Source: CALFCE01 sp964411665
GTDB taxonomy: Bacteria; Pseudomonadota; Gammaproteobacteria; Granulosicoccales; Granulosicoccaceae
Length of the DNA stretch: 21,727 nucleotides
Reading direction: 5' to 3'
Assembly (NCBI GenBank): GCA_964411665.1
Contig: CAYPMR010000063.1
Coordinates: 1-21,727 of the forward strand
The notes beneath the pieces were generated by a model that did not search any database, had not been told where the DNA came from, and saw only the letters and a program-made list of their open reading frames with translations. Shown one piece after another: positions 1-8,055 of the stretch. The position numbers were made by a program, and so were the translations under genes. Every line of letters begins with the position of its first letter. The stretch's first letter is position 1.

Positions 1-672
1 CCCAATCAATTTTGCCATCGCCTTTGGATGGACAAATACCGAGGTGATAGTCGGAGAGCAAGAAAGGGAAATCGGCATCGCCACCAGTCAAGGAGACAAC
101 GACTGTATCTCCATCGGCCTTGACGGTATCAATGCCAACCAGAATGCCATTGGCTGCTGATTTGTTGCCTTCGCCGAGGTGATGGTTAATTGAATCAACG
201 ACGTCCTGTGTGTCGAGTGTCTTGCCGTTGTGAAATTCAACGCCCTTTCGAATCGCAAATGTCCAGGTTTTCGCATCACTGCTGCTGTCCCAGGATTCAG
301 CAAGTTCAGGTATTAATTCCCCGGTAGGAGATACTTCAGTCAGGCCGTTACGTAGCTGGCCAAACTGCACGTTGATCATGTAGTGATCAAGTATCTGACC
401 GGGATCGAGAATGTCACTGGTCGCTCCACCGGTAACACCCTGTCGCAAACGTCCGCCTCTTTTGGGTTTGGCAGCCTCAGCATGAGACATAAATGCAGAG
501 GCAGTCGTTAGTGATACACCGAGGGCGATTGCATTGGTCATAAAGCCACGACGCGTGACTTTACCGGTTAGCAAATGTTGCGATAGAAGATCTACTTTTT
601 CAGCTGTTTCCCGATCAGAAATCTCAGCGGTGAGATCAACTCTGCCGCCGCGAAAATATTTTTTCATCATGT
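1..672 (-). CDS. ABC transporter family 5 solute-binding protein, Tat-exported (partial, C-terminus outside window)
   Basis: N-terminal 224 codons of a periplasmic solute-binding protein of the peptide/opine/nickel type (SBP_bac_5), which delivers a ligand to an ABC importer; the rest runs off the left edge. I see a long polar N-terminus of about 37 residues, then TRRGFM with the twin arginine at residues 40-41, a hydrophobic stretch and an AEA-type cleavage site near residue 66. This predicts folded export by Tat. Mature-part family signs are GGRLRQG, the LDPGQ segment, LAESW, and TWTFAIRKGVEFHNGK near residues 135-150. Start: two in-frame ATGs are adjacent (672 and 669). GAGGA about 8 nt before the first favours 672. 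The gene is divergent from the molybdenum hydroxylase at 877, sharing a 204-bp gap. Ligand is unknown; the permease genes would lie outside the window. Confidence 0.9.
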
Positions 673-876
673 ATCACGTCCTCGGATGTTGGTATTGGCT
701 TGGCTGTTTCTTACTCTTTTTAGAATTCTTTAAGACAATACCAGAGAATTTGGCTGAGGTTACAAAAAGATGCTGTATATTGCAGTAATAATGATAGATG
801 CACCCTTCTTTCAACAACTTACTACTCCTGCTAGGCTGCGAAGGGTCTGTCTATAGTCGCTGATCAATTACACCTA

Positions 877-3186
877 ATGAAAACGAGACACGAACACCAC
901 GCACTGCTCTGTGGAGAGGGGCAATTCACAGACGATCTCACGAAACCATCGCAGCTGACAATGAAAGTGCTGCGTTCGCCTCATGCACACGCGAACATAA
1001 CTTCGCTCAACGTTGAACAAGCCATTGCGTTGGAGGGTGTGCAATGTGTGCTAACAGCTTCCGATACTGATGTCGCTGCCCTTAAAGCCATGAACTGCCG
1101 TGCCTGGCTCGAGCATGCCGGCTTTTCAGAACCGGACCGGCCCGTATTGGCAAAGAGCCAGATCAAATATATTGGAGAACCTATCGCGGCCGTATTTGCA
1201 GAGACAGGAGCCATTGCTCAGGATGCGCTCGAGTGTATAGATATCGGGTTTGAAACACTTGCGGCAGAAACGCAAGTCGAAGCCGCAGCAACAGGTGAAA
1301 ACCTTCTGTGGAACAATATTCCCGGTAACCGGGCATTTACCTGGGAGAAGGGTAACGGCGAGGAAACACAAACACTTTTCGATACTGCGGAACATACGGT
1401 CAGTCTGCGCGTAGAACATCCGCGCATGGCAATAACGCCTATGGAACCCAGAAGCTATCTTGCCGAATACCACCATGATCGCGATAACGATAGCTACACA
1501 CTGCTTACCCCCAGTCAGGGGGTGGTGTCTTTGCAGAAGGCATTGTGCGGTTATATGGGAATCGATAAAGATCAACTGCGAGTGATTACCTATGATGTCG
1601 GTGGCAGCTTTGCCATGAAAATCTGGCCGTACGCAGAGCAGCTACTAGCGTTACTGGCGGCAAAACGAACCCGCCGACCTATTAAGTGGACAGCGACCAG
1701 AGCTGAGTCACTGCAATCGGACATTGCAGGCCGTGGCCGTGTTGATAACGCCGAACTTGCCTTTGATAAAGACGGTACGTTTAAAGCCTTTCGGGTGACA
1801 GCACTGGCAGATATGGGTGCATACCTGAACGCGGTCGCGCCCTTTGTCGCAACCTCCGGCGCGGTTCGTCCTTTCGGGCAAGCCTACAAGATTCCCGGCC
1901 TGCACTATCGTGTTAACGGTATTTATACCAACACCATTCCAACCGATGCCTACCGCGGTGCCGGTAAACCGGAGTCAGCTTGCACGCTGGAACGCATCAT
2001 CGATGTAGCTGCAAACACATTGAACATGGATCGCCTTGCCATTCGAAGGCATAACCTGGTGTGCCCGACCGACCTGCCCTATGACACGCCAATGCATGAA
2101 ACTTATGATGCGGGAAATTACCCTGCGTTAGCTGAACACATTTTAAGTGTGGCGACATGGGACGATCTGCCAGCACGAAAACAGCACAGTAAGCTAAAGG
2201 GCCGATTACGCGGCGCAGGTGTCGCTTTTTATTTACATGCAACCGGCGGTTCTGTTGATGAGCAGAGTGAAGTGTGTGCCATGCCCAACGGAGAAATTCG
2301 CGTCAGAACCGGTATTCAGGATAATGGACAGGGACACCGATCCACGTTGGCGATGGTCGTTGCAGAGGCGCTTGAGATAGATGCCAATCGGGTTCGAGTT
2401 GAGCAAGGCGATACAGCGTGGCTCAATCAAGGTGGTGGTACCGGAGGTTCTAATCTAATGTCGGTTGTTGCCACTACAGTCCATCGCGCCAGTCACAGTA
2501 TGTTGAAAACTGTGGCGCCAATGGCAGCCTTGCATCTGGATACAAGCGAGGAAAAGCTCGAGTATTCTAAAGGGTGCTTTAGCGATGCTGAAACCGGCAA
2601 GAGCATTGATCTGGCGGAAATAGCGTTACGCTCCATGGGTTCAAACCAGTCACCCGACAGTGAACATTTGGAAGCGCCCGCCTGTACTGGAATCGCCGAG
2701 TTTGAAGGGACACATACAACCTTTCCTACAGGTGCGTGTGTCATTGAAGTTGAAATTGACCCCGATACAGGCGCTGTGCAAATAGATCGCTACAGTGGTA
2801 TTGATGATCTCGGCAGGGTTTATAACGATGCGAGAGCTATCGGCCAGATTCACGGTGGCTTTGCACAGGCCGCTGGCGAGGTCCTGATGGAGAAGCTGGT
2901 CTACGACGATACGGGGCAGCTGTTATCGGGCTCATTTATGGATTATCAAATACCACGGGCAAGCGATCTACCGGCATTTAACACGACACTTACCGAAACC
3001 GACAGCCCGAATAGCATTCTCGGTGCGAAGGGAGTGGGAGAACTCACCGCTATTGGCACACCCGGCCCGATACACAACGCGGTTATAGACGCCTTAAGCG
3101 AATTTGGCATCTCTCATCTGGACAAGCCACTCACCCCGCTAAAAATCTGGAACGCCATTCATGCCAGCAAAGCCAATCAGCAGTAA
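877..3186 (+). CDS. Xanthine dehydrogenase/CoxL-like molybdopterin-binding subunit, orphan
   Basis: Large catalytic subunit of the molybdenum hydroxylase family (aldehyde oxidase/xanthine dehydrogenase/CO dehydrogenase). These enzymes hydroxylate a carbon centre using a molybdenum cofactor. The protein is 769 aa, usual for separate large subunits. The N-terminal a/b hammerhead domain (GEGQFTDDL, LRSPHAHANI) is followed by Moco-binding segments: GGSFAMK, AYRGAGK near residue 359, GQGHRSTLAMVVAEAL, GGGTGGSN, and GAKGVGELTAIGTPGPI with the expected catalytic Glu722. The active-site loop is AYRGAGK, not the AYRCSFR of true aerobic CO dehydrogenase, so CO oxidation is unlikely. The usual FAD (CoxM-like) and 2Fe-2S (CoxS-like) subunits are absent on both sides. 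The ATG at 877 is the only reasonable start after the upstream stop and lacks a clear ribosome site. Substrate is unknown. Confidence 0.92.
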   Translation: MKTRHEHHALLCGEGQFTDDLTKPSQLTMKVLRSPHAHANITSLNVEQAIALEGVQCVLTASDTDVAALKAMNCRAWLEHAGFSEPDRPVLAKSQIKYIGEPIAAVFAETGAIAQDALECIDIGFETLAAETQVEAAATGENLLWNNIPGNRAFTWEKGNGEETQTLFDTAEHTVSLRVEHPRMAITPMEPRSYLAEYHHDRDNDSYTLLTPSQGVVSLQKALCGYMGIDKDQLRVITYDVGGSFAMKIWPYAEQLLALLAAKRTRRPIKWTATRAESLQSDIAGRGRVDNAELAFDKDGTFKAFRVTALADMGAYLNAVAPFVATSGAVRPFGQAYKIPGLHYRVNGIYTNTIPTDAYRGAGKPESACTLERIIDVAANTLNMDRLAIRRHNLVCPTDLPYDTPMHETYDAGNYPALAEHILSVATWDDLPARKQHSKLKGRLRGAGVAFYLHATGGSVDEQSEVCAMPNGEIRVRTGIQDNGQGHRSTLAMVVAEALEIDANRVRVEQGDTAWLNQGGGTGGSNLMSVVATTVHRASHSMLKTVAPMAALHLDTSEEKLEYSKGCFSDAETGKSIDLAEIALRSMGSNQSPDSEHLEAPACTGIAEFEGTHTTFPTGACVIEVEIDPDTGAVQIDRYSGIDDLGRVYNDARAIGQIHGGFAQAAGEVLMEKLVYDDTGQLLSGSFMDYQIPRASDLPAFNTTLTETDSPNSILGAKGVGELTAIGTPGPIHNAVIDALSEFGISHLDKPLTPLKIWNAIHASKANQQ

Positions 3187-3207
3187 TTGTCATCCTTTGC
3201 TATCGAG

Positions 3208-3279
3208 GTGTAACGTCGAGCGGATGTGTAACGTCGAGCGGATGTGTAACGTCGAGCGGATGTGTAACGTCGAGCGGAC
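3208..3279. repeat. Four tandem copies of an 18-bp unit
   Basis: The unit gtgtaacgtcgagcggat occurs at 3208-3225, 3226-3243, 3244-3261 and 3262-3279. The first three copies are identical and the last differs only in its final base (c for t). It lies in the 123-bp gap between the convergent ends of the molybdenum hydroxylase and the 2OG oxygenase. There are no spacers, so this is a minisatellite and not a CRISPR array. Each unit carries a taa in one frame, so it is unlikely to be coding. Function unknown. Confidence 0.95.
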
Positions 3280-3309
3280 GGGTTTTAGTATTTACCGAAT
3301 GAAATCAAT

Positions 3310-4152
3310 TTAACCAGAGGCTTGCTCTGGTCCTGTTCTGCCCCAGAAGAGTTTACGTACCGCTTCGCTATTAACCTGGTCCGGTTTTTCGCTAAAACAC
3401 AGTACCGGTACCAGACGCGCGCGATCGCCACTCACCCGGGTAACGCGATGCAACGTCTGATGTCCGCCGAATATCAATAGTGTGCCTGCAGTGAATGGCA
3501 GATCAACCACACGATCACGCGATCCCTCCAGTACGGATTGAACAATAGCTTGCTCGTCTGGCAAACCACGAATGTGCGGTACATATTCGAACGCCCCGCC
3601 CTTGTCAGGTTTTTGCAGCATCAGTGTGACGGTAAATTCTGATTCGTCAAAATGCCAGCCATGCTCCCCGCCATCGACGAACACATTGATAGAACAGGCA
3701 CCAAACGGATCAGCTAAACGGTGGAAGGACGATTTGTCGAGCACATAACCGATAAAATCCTTCAGTGGATTCCATTGATAAAGACAGCTAAGCCGGGTAT
3801 CTCTATCAATACGATCGTAGGGTACAGAGCCGACGAAAGTTTGTTCCATTATAGTGTCGACAGAATCGTTACTGTCAGATGCATCAGCGGCAAGGTCGCT
3901 ATCGAGGTAGGCATTGTGTGAACTTTTACAGAAGTAAGCGTCACCTTGCAGGGATTGCGCTTCTGCAGCGAGAGTGTCAAGAGCCGTATCCTTGATAAAA
4001 CCGGGCAGTATGCACAGACCGGTTTCGTTGTATTCGCGCCTGCATTGTTGCGCCAAAGTCTGACCAGCACCCGTTTTTATGTTTTCAATCGGGTAGCGTG
4101 TCAGATCGACAAGGTCTGTAGCCGTGTTCGGGGAACCTGCCTTGGCATTCAT
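3310..4152 (-). CDS. Fe(II)/2-oxoglutarate-dependent oxygenase, HalD/BesD-like
   Basis: A 280-aa non-haem iron oxygenase that should couple 2-oxoglutarate decarboxylation to oxidation of a small molecule, perhaps an amino acid. The metal triad is visible: His167 and Asp169 in GWHFDESEFTVTLML and His235 in GGHQTLHRVTRVSG. Arg246 in DRARLVPVLCF is the likely 2OG carboxylate ligand. The segment HRLADPFGACSINVF before the first His and GGAFEYVPHIRG after it are, from memory, typical of the family that includes the radical amino-acid halogenases BesD/HalD. Those halogenases have Gly in place of the Asp; here Asp169 is kept, so hydroxylation is the more likely chemistry. A GAGAG ribosome site lies 5 nt before the ATG at 4152. 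It is divergent from the RhtA-like exporter. Substrate unknown; the subfamily assignment is moderate. Confidence 0.85.
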   Translation of the reverse strand: MNAKAGSPNTATDLVDLTRYPIENIKTGAGQTLAQQCRREYNETGLCILPGFIKDTALDTLAAEAQSLQGDAYFCKSSHNAYLDSDLAADASDSNDSVDTIMEQTFVGSVPYDRIDRDTRLSCLYQWNPLKDFIGYVLDKSSFHRLADPFGACSINVFVDGGEHGWHFDESEFTVTLMLQKPDKGGAFEYVPHIRGLPDEQAIVQSVLEGSRDRVVDLPFTAGTLLIFGGHQTLHRVTRVSGDRARLVPVLCFSEKPDQVNSEAVRKLFWGRTGPEQASG

Positions 4153-4218
4153 GGTGTACTCTCTTGTTCTCGACCTGTCGCTGATTCTACAGATTTTCGC
4201 AATGCGTGGCGATCAGCA

Positions 4219-4265
4219 ACAAGGCAATGGCCTTGTGTTGAAGCCCTTTAATGCCAAACTTGGCA
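4219..4265. promoter_or_regulatory. Two dyad symmetries in the divergent promoter region
   Basis: The 142-bp gap between the divergent oxygenase (ending at 4152 on the left) and exporter (4295) holds two perfect dyads. One is ACAAGGC-aatg-GCCTTGT at 4219-4236, with 7-bp arms. The other is TGCCAA-ac-TTGGCA at 4252-4265, with 6-bp arms, 29 bp before the exporter start. The second has the shape of an operator for a dimeric regulator. Which regulator binds is unknown and no regulator gene is adjacent. Confidence 0.4.
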
Positions 4266-4294
4266 GCAAGACCAAATAAAAATGATAATCAGTA

Positions 4295-5173
4295 ATGAAA
4301 GTTGACAGTAATGTGCAAAGAGCAATCAGCTCAGTGCCCCCATCGGGTCTCGTATTACTGGCAATCCTTGCTATTCAACTCGGTGCTGCAGGCGCCACTC
4401 ATCTATTCCCGATTCTCGGACCAAGCGGAACGGTCGCTGTGCGTATCATATTCTCGGCACTACTTTTGACCTTGCTCGCAGGAAATAATGCCAAGACTTT
4501 TATCCAGACATTTAAAGACAACTGGCAACTCCTTGTAGTCTTTGGTTTATGCATAGCTGCGATGAATCTGTTTTTTTATCAAGCTATAGCACGGATACCA
4601 CTGGGTACAGCTGTGGCTATCGAATTTATCGGTCCATTGGGTCTTGCCGCTTTTACATCGCGGCGTTTGATACATTTTGCCTGGATCGGACTTGCCGCAC
4701 TCGGCATTGTGCTCTTGTCGCCGTTGTCCGGTGTTGATCTGGATCCTCTGGGTATTGTATTCGCCATGATGGCCGGCTCTGCCTGGGCACTGTTTATCGT
4801 GCTGGCAGGTCGTATCGGAAAACGCATAGCTGGCAATGAAGGTCTGGCTATCGGCATGGGTGTGGCGGCAATCATTATGATCCCGCTGGTCATACCTGTT
4901 AGTGCCGAGCTTGTTTTGAATCCACTGGTTCTGCTGGCAGCATTGCTGGTCGCCTTTCTCTCAACCACCATTCCGTTTACGCTGGAGTTTGAAGCACTGA
5001 AACGCCTGACTTCACGCAGCTACGGAATTTTGATTAGCCTGGAACCTGGCGTCGCGGCGCTGGTGGGTGCTATTTTATTGGGAGAGCGTATAGGTCCGAA
5101 AGGATTGATAGCGCTTGCCTGTGTCATGATTGCCGCGATCGGGATAAGTATTACTGACAAACATACGCAATAA
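4295..5173 (+). CDS. EamA/DMT-family exporter, RhtA-like
   Basis: A 292-aa inner-membrane transporter of the drug/metabolite superfamily with about ten predicted helices and two EamA repeats. The pattern follows the E. coli threonine/homoserine exporter RhtA closely: GATHLFPILGPSGTVAVRI near the N-terminus, NLFFYQAIARIPLGTAVAIEF, IGPLGLAAFTSRR, AWALFIVLAGRIGKRI, LSTTIPFTLEFEALKRL, and the C-terminal SLEPGVAALVGAILLGERI. Efflux of an amino acid or a related small molecule is therefore likely, although orthology to RhtA itself is not established. An upstream stop at 4286 makes the ATG at 4295 the first possible start; no clear Shine-Dalgarno is present. Its stop lies 8 nt before the next oxygenase, so the two are probably co-transcribed, which hints that the oxygenase and the exporter act on related compounds. 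Confidence 0.9.
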   Translation: MKVDSNVQRAISSVPPSGLVLLAILAIQLGAAGATHLFPILGPSGTVAVRIIFSALLLTLLAGNNAKTFIQTFKDNWQLLVVFGLCIAAMNLFFYQAIARIPLGTAVAIEFIGPLGLAAFTSRRLIHFAWIGLAALGIVLLSPLSGVDLDPLGIVFAMMAGSAWALFIVLAGRIGKRIAGNEGLAIGMGVAAIIMIPLVIPVSAELVLNPLVLLAALLVAFLSTTIPFTLEFEALKRLTSRSYGILISLEPGVAALVGAILLGERIGPKGLIALACVMIAAIGISITDKHTQ

Positions 5174-5181
5174 TCTTAGCC

Positions 5182-6252
5182 ATGGATGATATGACCGAAG
5201 CCAAATTTGAAATTCCCACGCAGCCGGTAGAGAACCCGGGTAACTGGCAAGCTGATGTTATTGAACGTGAGCCCTGGCATACACGGTTTTCACCTGCTGT
5301 GCTCGACGAGCTTGTATCCGTCGCAGCGCAAGCCAAAGCTCAGGGTTTACAAGCGCCCGACTTTTCAACGGACGATATTAATGCGCCTCTTGTTAGTAAA
5401 AACCTGCAGAGTATTCTTGATGAGTTGGAAAACGGCCGAGGTTTTGTCGTTATTAGTGGACTCGATCGTGCCGGTTATTCGCAAAGCGAACTGGAGAATA
5501 TATTCTGGATAATCGGTTTGGCTCTGGGTCGTGCAGTTACGATTAGCGCTGATGGTGCCTTGATTGGCCACGTCACCGACTTGGGGTTCGATCTTAACAA
5601 GCCAACGGTCAGGAATTACCAGACACGCGAAGAGCTGAGCTTTCACAATGACACGTGTGATGTGCTGGGGTTGATGTGCCTGAATAAAGCCAAATCAGGC
5701 GGTACGTCCGCCATTGCGAGTGCAGTTGCCGTACACAATGAAATTCTGCAGACGCGCCCCGATTTATTACGTGAATTGTATGTACCACTGCCGATAGATC
5801 GGCGCGGTGAACAGGGCTGGCCCGCCGAGGGTGATAGCGCGTGGTTTGCGCTGCCGGTATTCAGTTTTTTTGATAACAAGCTGACTGCGCGTTACACGGT
5901 GCACGACTATTACTACCAAAGCCAGCGATTTGATGATGCACCTCGTTTGACTGCAGCACAACAGGAAGCGCTGGAGTATCTGCGAACCGTGTGTCTGGAT
6001 GAACGCTTTCATGTCAACTTTCAACTTGAGCCTGGCGACATCCAGCTGGTTAATAACTACTGTGTTTTCCATTCAAGAACAAATTACGAAGACTATCCTG
6101 AGCCTGATAGACGCCGCCATTTGCTCAGGTTATGGCTTTCTGTGCCTAACAGCCGACGACTGCATCCAATATTCACAGCGCGTTATCGAAGCGCTGAACC
6201 CGGTGCACTTAGAGGCGGGATTGCACCGCGTTCAAAAGTGACAAAAGCATAA
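5182..6252 (+). CDS. TauD/TfdA-family Fe(II)/2OG dioxygenase
   Basis: A 356-aa member of the TauD/TfdA/gamma-butyrobetaine hydroxylase-like family, which oxidises small, often carboxylated or sulfonated compounds using Fe(II) and 2-oxoglutarate. The first metal ligands are His155 and Asp157 in LSFHNDTCDVLGLMCL. The distal His297 is in NNYCVFHSRTNYED, and the 2OG-binding Arg is in DRRRHLLRLWLS (Arg316 or a neighbour). GFVVISGLD near residue 88 and SGGTSAIASAVAVHNEIL near residue 172 are typical of the fold. It starts 8 nt after the exporter stop; the ATG at 5182 is used here, with a second in-frame ATG at 5191 also possible and neither having a strong ribosome site. The substrate cannot be told from sequence. 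It is only distantly similar to the other oxygenase at 3310-4152. Confidence 0.9.
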   Translation: MDDMTEAKFEIPTQPVENPGNWQADVIEREPWHTRFSPAVLDELVSVAAQAKAQGLQAPDFSTDDINAPLVSKNLQSILDELENGRGFVVISGLDRAGYSQSELENIFWIIGLALGRAVTISADGALIGHVTDLGFDLNKPTVRNYQTREELSFHNDTCDVLGLMCLNKAKSGGTSAIASAVAVHNEILQTRPDLLRELYVPLPIDRRGEQGWPAEGDSAWFALPVFSFFDNKLTARYTVHDYYYQSQRFDDAPRLTAAQQEALEYLRTVCLDERFHVNFQLEPGDIQLVNNYCVFHSRTNYEDYPEPDRRRHLLRLWLSVPNSRRLHPIFTARYRSAEPGALRGGIAPRSKVTKA

Positions 6253-6303
6253 ACGTTTTAATAGAATCTCTAAACCAACTATTGTGTTAACAGGCTAGAA
6301 GCG

Positions 6304-7278
6304 ATGTCCACTAATCGACGTAAGGTTTGGCATCACACACCCGCACTGCCGTTGATGCCTGCGCCCTACTGGGACTGGCCTATGCGGCCGTTAATGGTTG
6401 CTGTCTATTTACTTAGAAGTTGGAACCCGCTCGCTCAGCGGTTCCTCTTTCTCGCCTGCGCTATCGTAGTCTGGATCTGGTTTACACCAGCCATTGAACG
6501 TGCTCACAACTTCACATTCGACTGGATGTTTGAAGTCTGGCTTAGGAACTTCGTGATCCTGACCATCGTGGCAGGTGGCCTTCACTTGCTTCTCTGGAAG
6601 CTGCGTGTACAGGATGATGATTACCGCTACGATATGCGTCCGCTTGCGGTTGACGCCCGCGCGTTCTTTTTTAAAAACCAGGTTTGGGACAACATTCTGT
6701 GGTCCTACGTTGCGCTTTTTTTCTGGACCGGGTTCGAGTGTTTGATGTGGTGGGCGTTCGCTAATGACTGGGTGACGATGATCGAGTTCGACACGCAGCC
6801 CTTCTTGTTTCTCGTGCTAATCATCCTGGTTCCAATCTGGGCGGGACTGTATTTCTATGGACATCATCGGCTATTGCATATCGGGCCGTTCTATCGTCAT
6901 GTTCACTCGTGGCATCACAAAAATATCAATACCGGCCCGTGGTCCGGTCTGGCCATGCACCCGGTCGAGAGCTTTATACTGATGACAGATGTAGTTATTT
7001 TTCTGATTGTGCCAGCCCACCCTGTCCATGTACTGTTTCTGATGTTTCATCATGGTATCGGGGCGCCAACCTCACATGCAGGCTTCGACAAACTTCGCCT
7101 GCGCAGGTCTGTTGGTATTGAGATCGGTGACTTTTTTCACCAGCTGCATCACAAGTACTTTGATTGCAATTATGGCACTGGCGAGACACCCTGGGATCAA
7201 TGGTTCAATACATTCCATAACGGTACAACCGATGGTGATGCGCTGATTAAGGCACGCCGCAAGCAGATGCGACTATGA
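6304..7278 (+). CDS. Fatty acid hydroxylase/sterol desaturase-family membrane protein
   Basis: A 324-aa integral membrane protein of the fatty-acid hydroxylase superfamily, whose members use a histidine-bound diiron centre to hydroxylate or desaturate lipids or alkyl chains. The histidine boxes are visible: GHHRLLH (residues 186-192), HVHSWHHKN (199-207) and FHQLHHKYFD (278-287), with extra histidines at MHPVE (219) and FHHGIG (249-250). Hydrophobic helices lie around residues 47-62, 80-98, 130-152 and 166-186 and after 220. GETPWDQWFNTFH near the C-terminus is the usual family ending. It starts 51 nt after the TauD-like gene, and its stop overlaps the start of the MOSC gene as ATGA, so the two are probably translationally coupled. 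The substrate is unknown; lipid, carotenoid and sterol-like compounds all fit the family. Confidence 0.9.
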   Translation: MSTNRRKVWHHTPALPLMPAPYWDWPMRPLMVAVYLLRSWNPLAQRFLFLACAIVVWIWFTPAIERAHNFTFDWMFEVWLRNFVILTIVAGGLHLLLWKLRVQDDDYRYDMRPLAVDARAFFFKNQVWDNILWSYVALFFWTGFECLMWWAFANDWVTMIEFDTQPFLFLVLIILVPIWAGLYFYGHHRLLHIGPFYRHVHSWHHKNINTGPWSGLAMHPVESFILMTDVVIFLIVPAHPVHVLFLMFHHGIGAPTSHAGFDKLRLRRSVGIEIGDFFHQLHHKYFDCNYGTGETPWDQWFNTFHNGTTDGDALIKARRKQMRL

Positions 7279-8048
7279 CTATTAAAGTAGATACATTAAC
7301 CCGCTTTCCCGTGAAGGGTCTTAGCGGGCAAGCGCTTGAAAGCGTGCAGTTACAATCCGGTCAAGGGTTCCCATGTGACCGCCAATTCGGATTTGCACGT
7401 CCCAATAGTGGTTTTAGCCCTTCTGATCCAAAGCCATTGCCCAAAACCAAATTTTATATGCTCGCACGCGATTCAACCTTATCGCTACTCAACACAGCGT
7501 TTAATGATGAGACAGGTGTATTATCGATCTCCGCTCCTGATGCATCCGGTCAGTTCGATATCGCGACTGACACAGGTAAACAGCAAGCGAGTCTGTTTCT
7601 TCAAACGTATCTCTCGTTGCCAGATGACGAAACACCGCAACTGTTTGAAGCATCTCCCCACAAGTTTACAGATGTGTCGGTCGTTTCAGTCGAGATGATG
7701 AATGCTGTATCACTCATAAATGTAGATAGCGTCAAGGAGTTTTCAAAGGCAATTGATCACAACGTCGACCCGAGAAGGTTCCGTGGCAACATACACATCA
7801 CAGGACTGTCTCCATTCTCAGAGCTTGATATGTTAGAGCAGCATTTCACTATCGGGACTGCGCGATTCAAGATCGTGAAGCGTACAAAGCGTTGTCCAGC
7901 TACAGAAGTAGATCTTGATACGGGTGAACGAGATCTTAAAGTACCGCAACTATTGCACAAGAATTACGGCCATATGGATATGGGTGTGTACGCTGAAGTT
8001 CTTGATGGTGGCGTGATTTTTCCGGGTGATGTTGTTGAATTTGTTTAA
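7275..8048 (+). CDS. MOSC-domain protein (mARC/YcbX-like)
   Basis: A 257-aa cytoplasmic protein with an N-terminal MOSC beta-barrel region (TLTRFPVKGLSGQALESVQL, residues 7-26) and a C-terminal MOSC domain. Key sites are DPRRFRGNIHI near residue 165 and KRCPATEVDLDTGERD, where Cys207 matches the molybdenum-ligating Cys of mARC and YcbX. Proteins of this type reduce N-hydroxylated compounds or handle the sulfurated molybdenum cofactor. No ferredoxin domain is attached, unlike E. coli YcbX, so an external electron donor would be needed. The ATG overlaps the stop of the membrane hydroxylase (ATGA), which implies coupled expression and perhaps a joint redox role. A link to the molybdenum hydroxylase at 877 through cofactor chemistry is only a guess. 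Confidence 0.9.
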   Translation: MTIKVDTLTRFPVKGLSGQALESVQLQSGQGFPCDRQFGFARPNSGFSPSDPKPLPKTKFYMLARDSTLSLLNTAFNDETGVLSISAPDASGQFDIATDTGKQQASLFLQTYLSLPDDETPQLFEASPHKFTDVSVVSVEMMNAVSLINVDSVKEFSKAIDHNVDPRRFRGNIHITGLSPFSELDMLEQHFTIGTARFKIVKRTKRCPATEVDLDTGERDLKVPQLLHKNYGHMDMGVYAEVLDGGVIFPGDVVEFV

Positions 8049-8055
8049 TTAATGC

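Noticed and set aside
1126..1575. 149-codon open frame antisense to the molybdenum hydroxylase
   Set aside because: It lies opposite conserved enzyme sequence and shows no family motif.
877..3186. True form I carbon monoxide dehydrogenase (CoxL)
   Set aside because: The active-site loop is AYRGAGK, not AYRCSFR, and CoxM and CoxS are missing.
3208..3279. CRISPR array
   Set aside because: The 18-bp units are directly adjacent with no spacers, and there are no cas genes.
3310..4152. Radical halogenase
   Set aside because: The metal-binding Asp169 is present; known halogenases of this fold have Gly or Ala there to make room for the halide.
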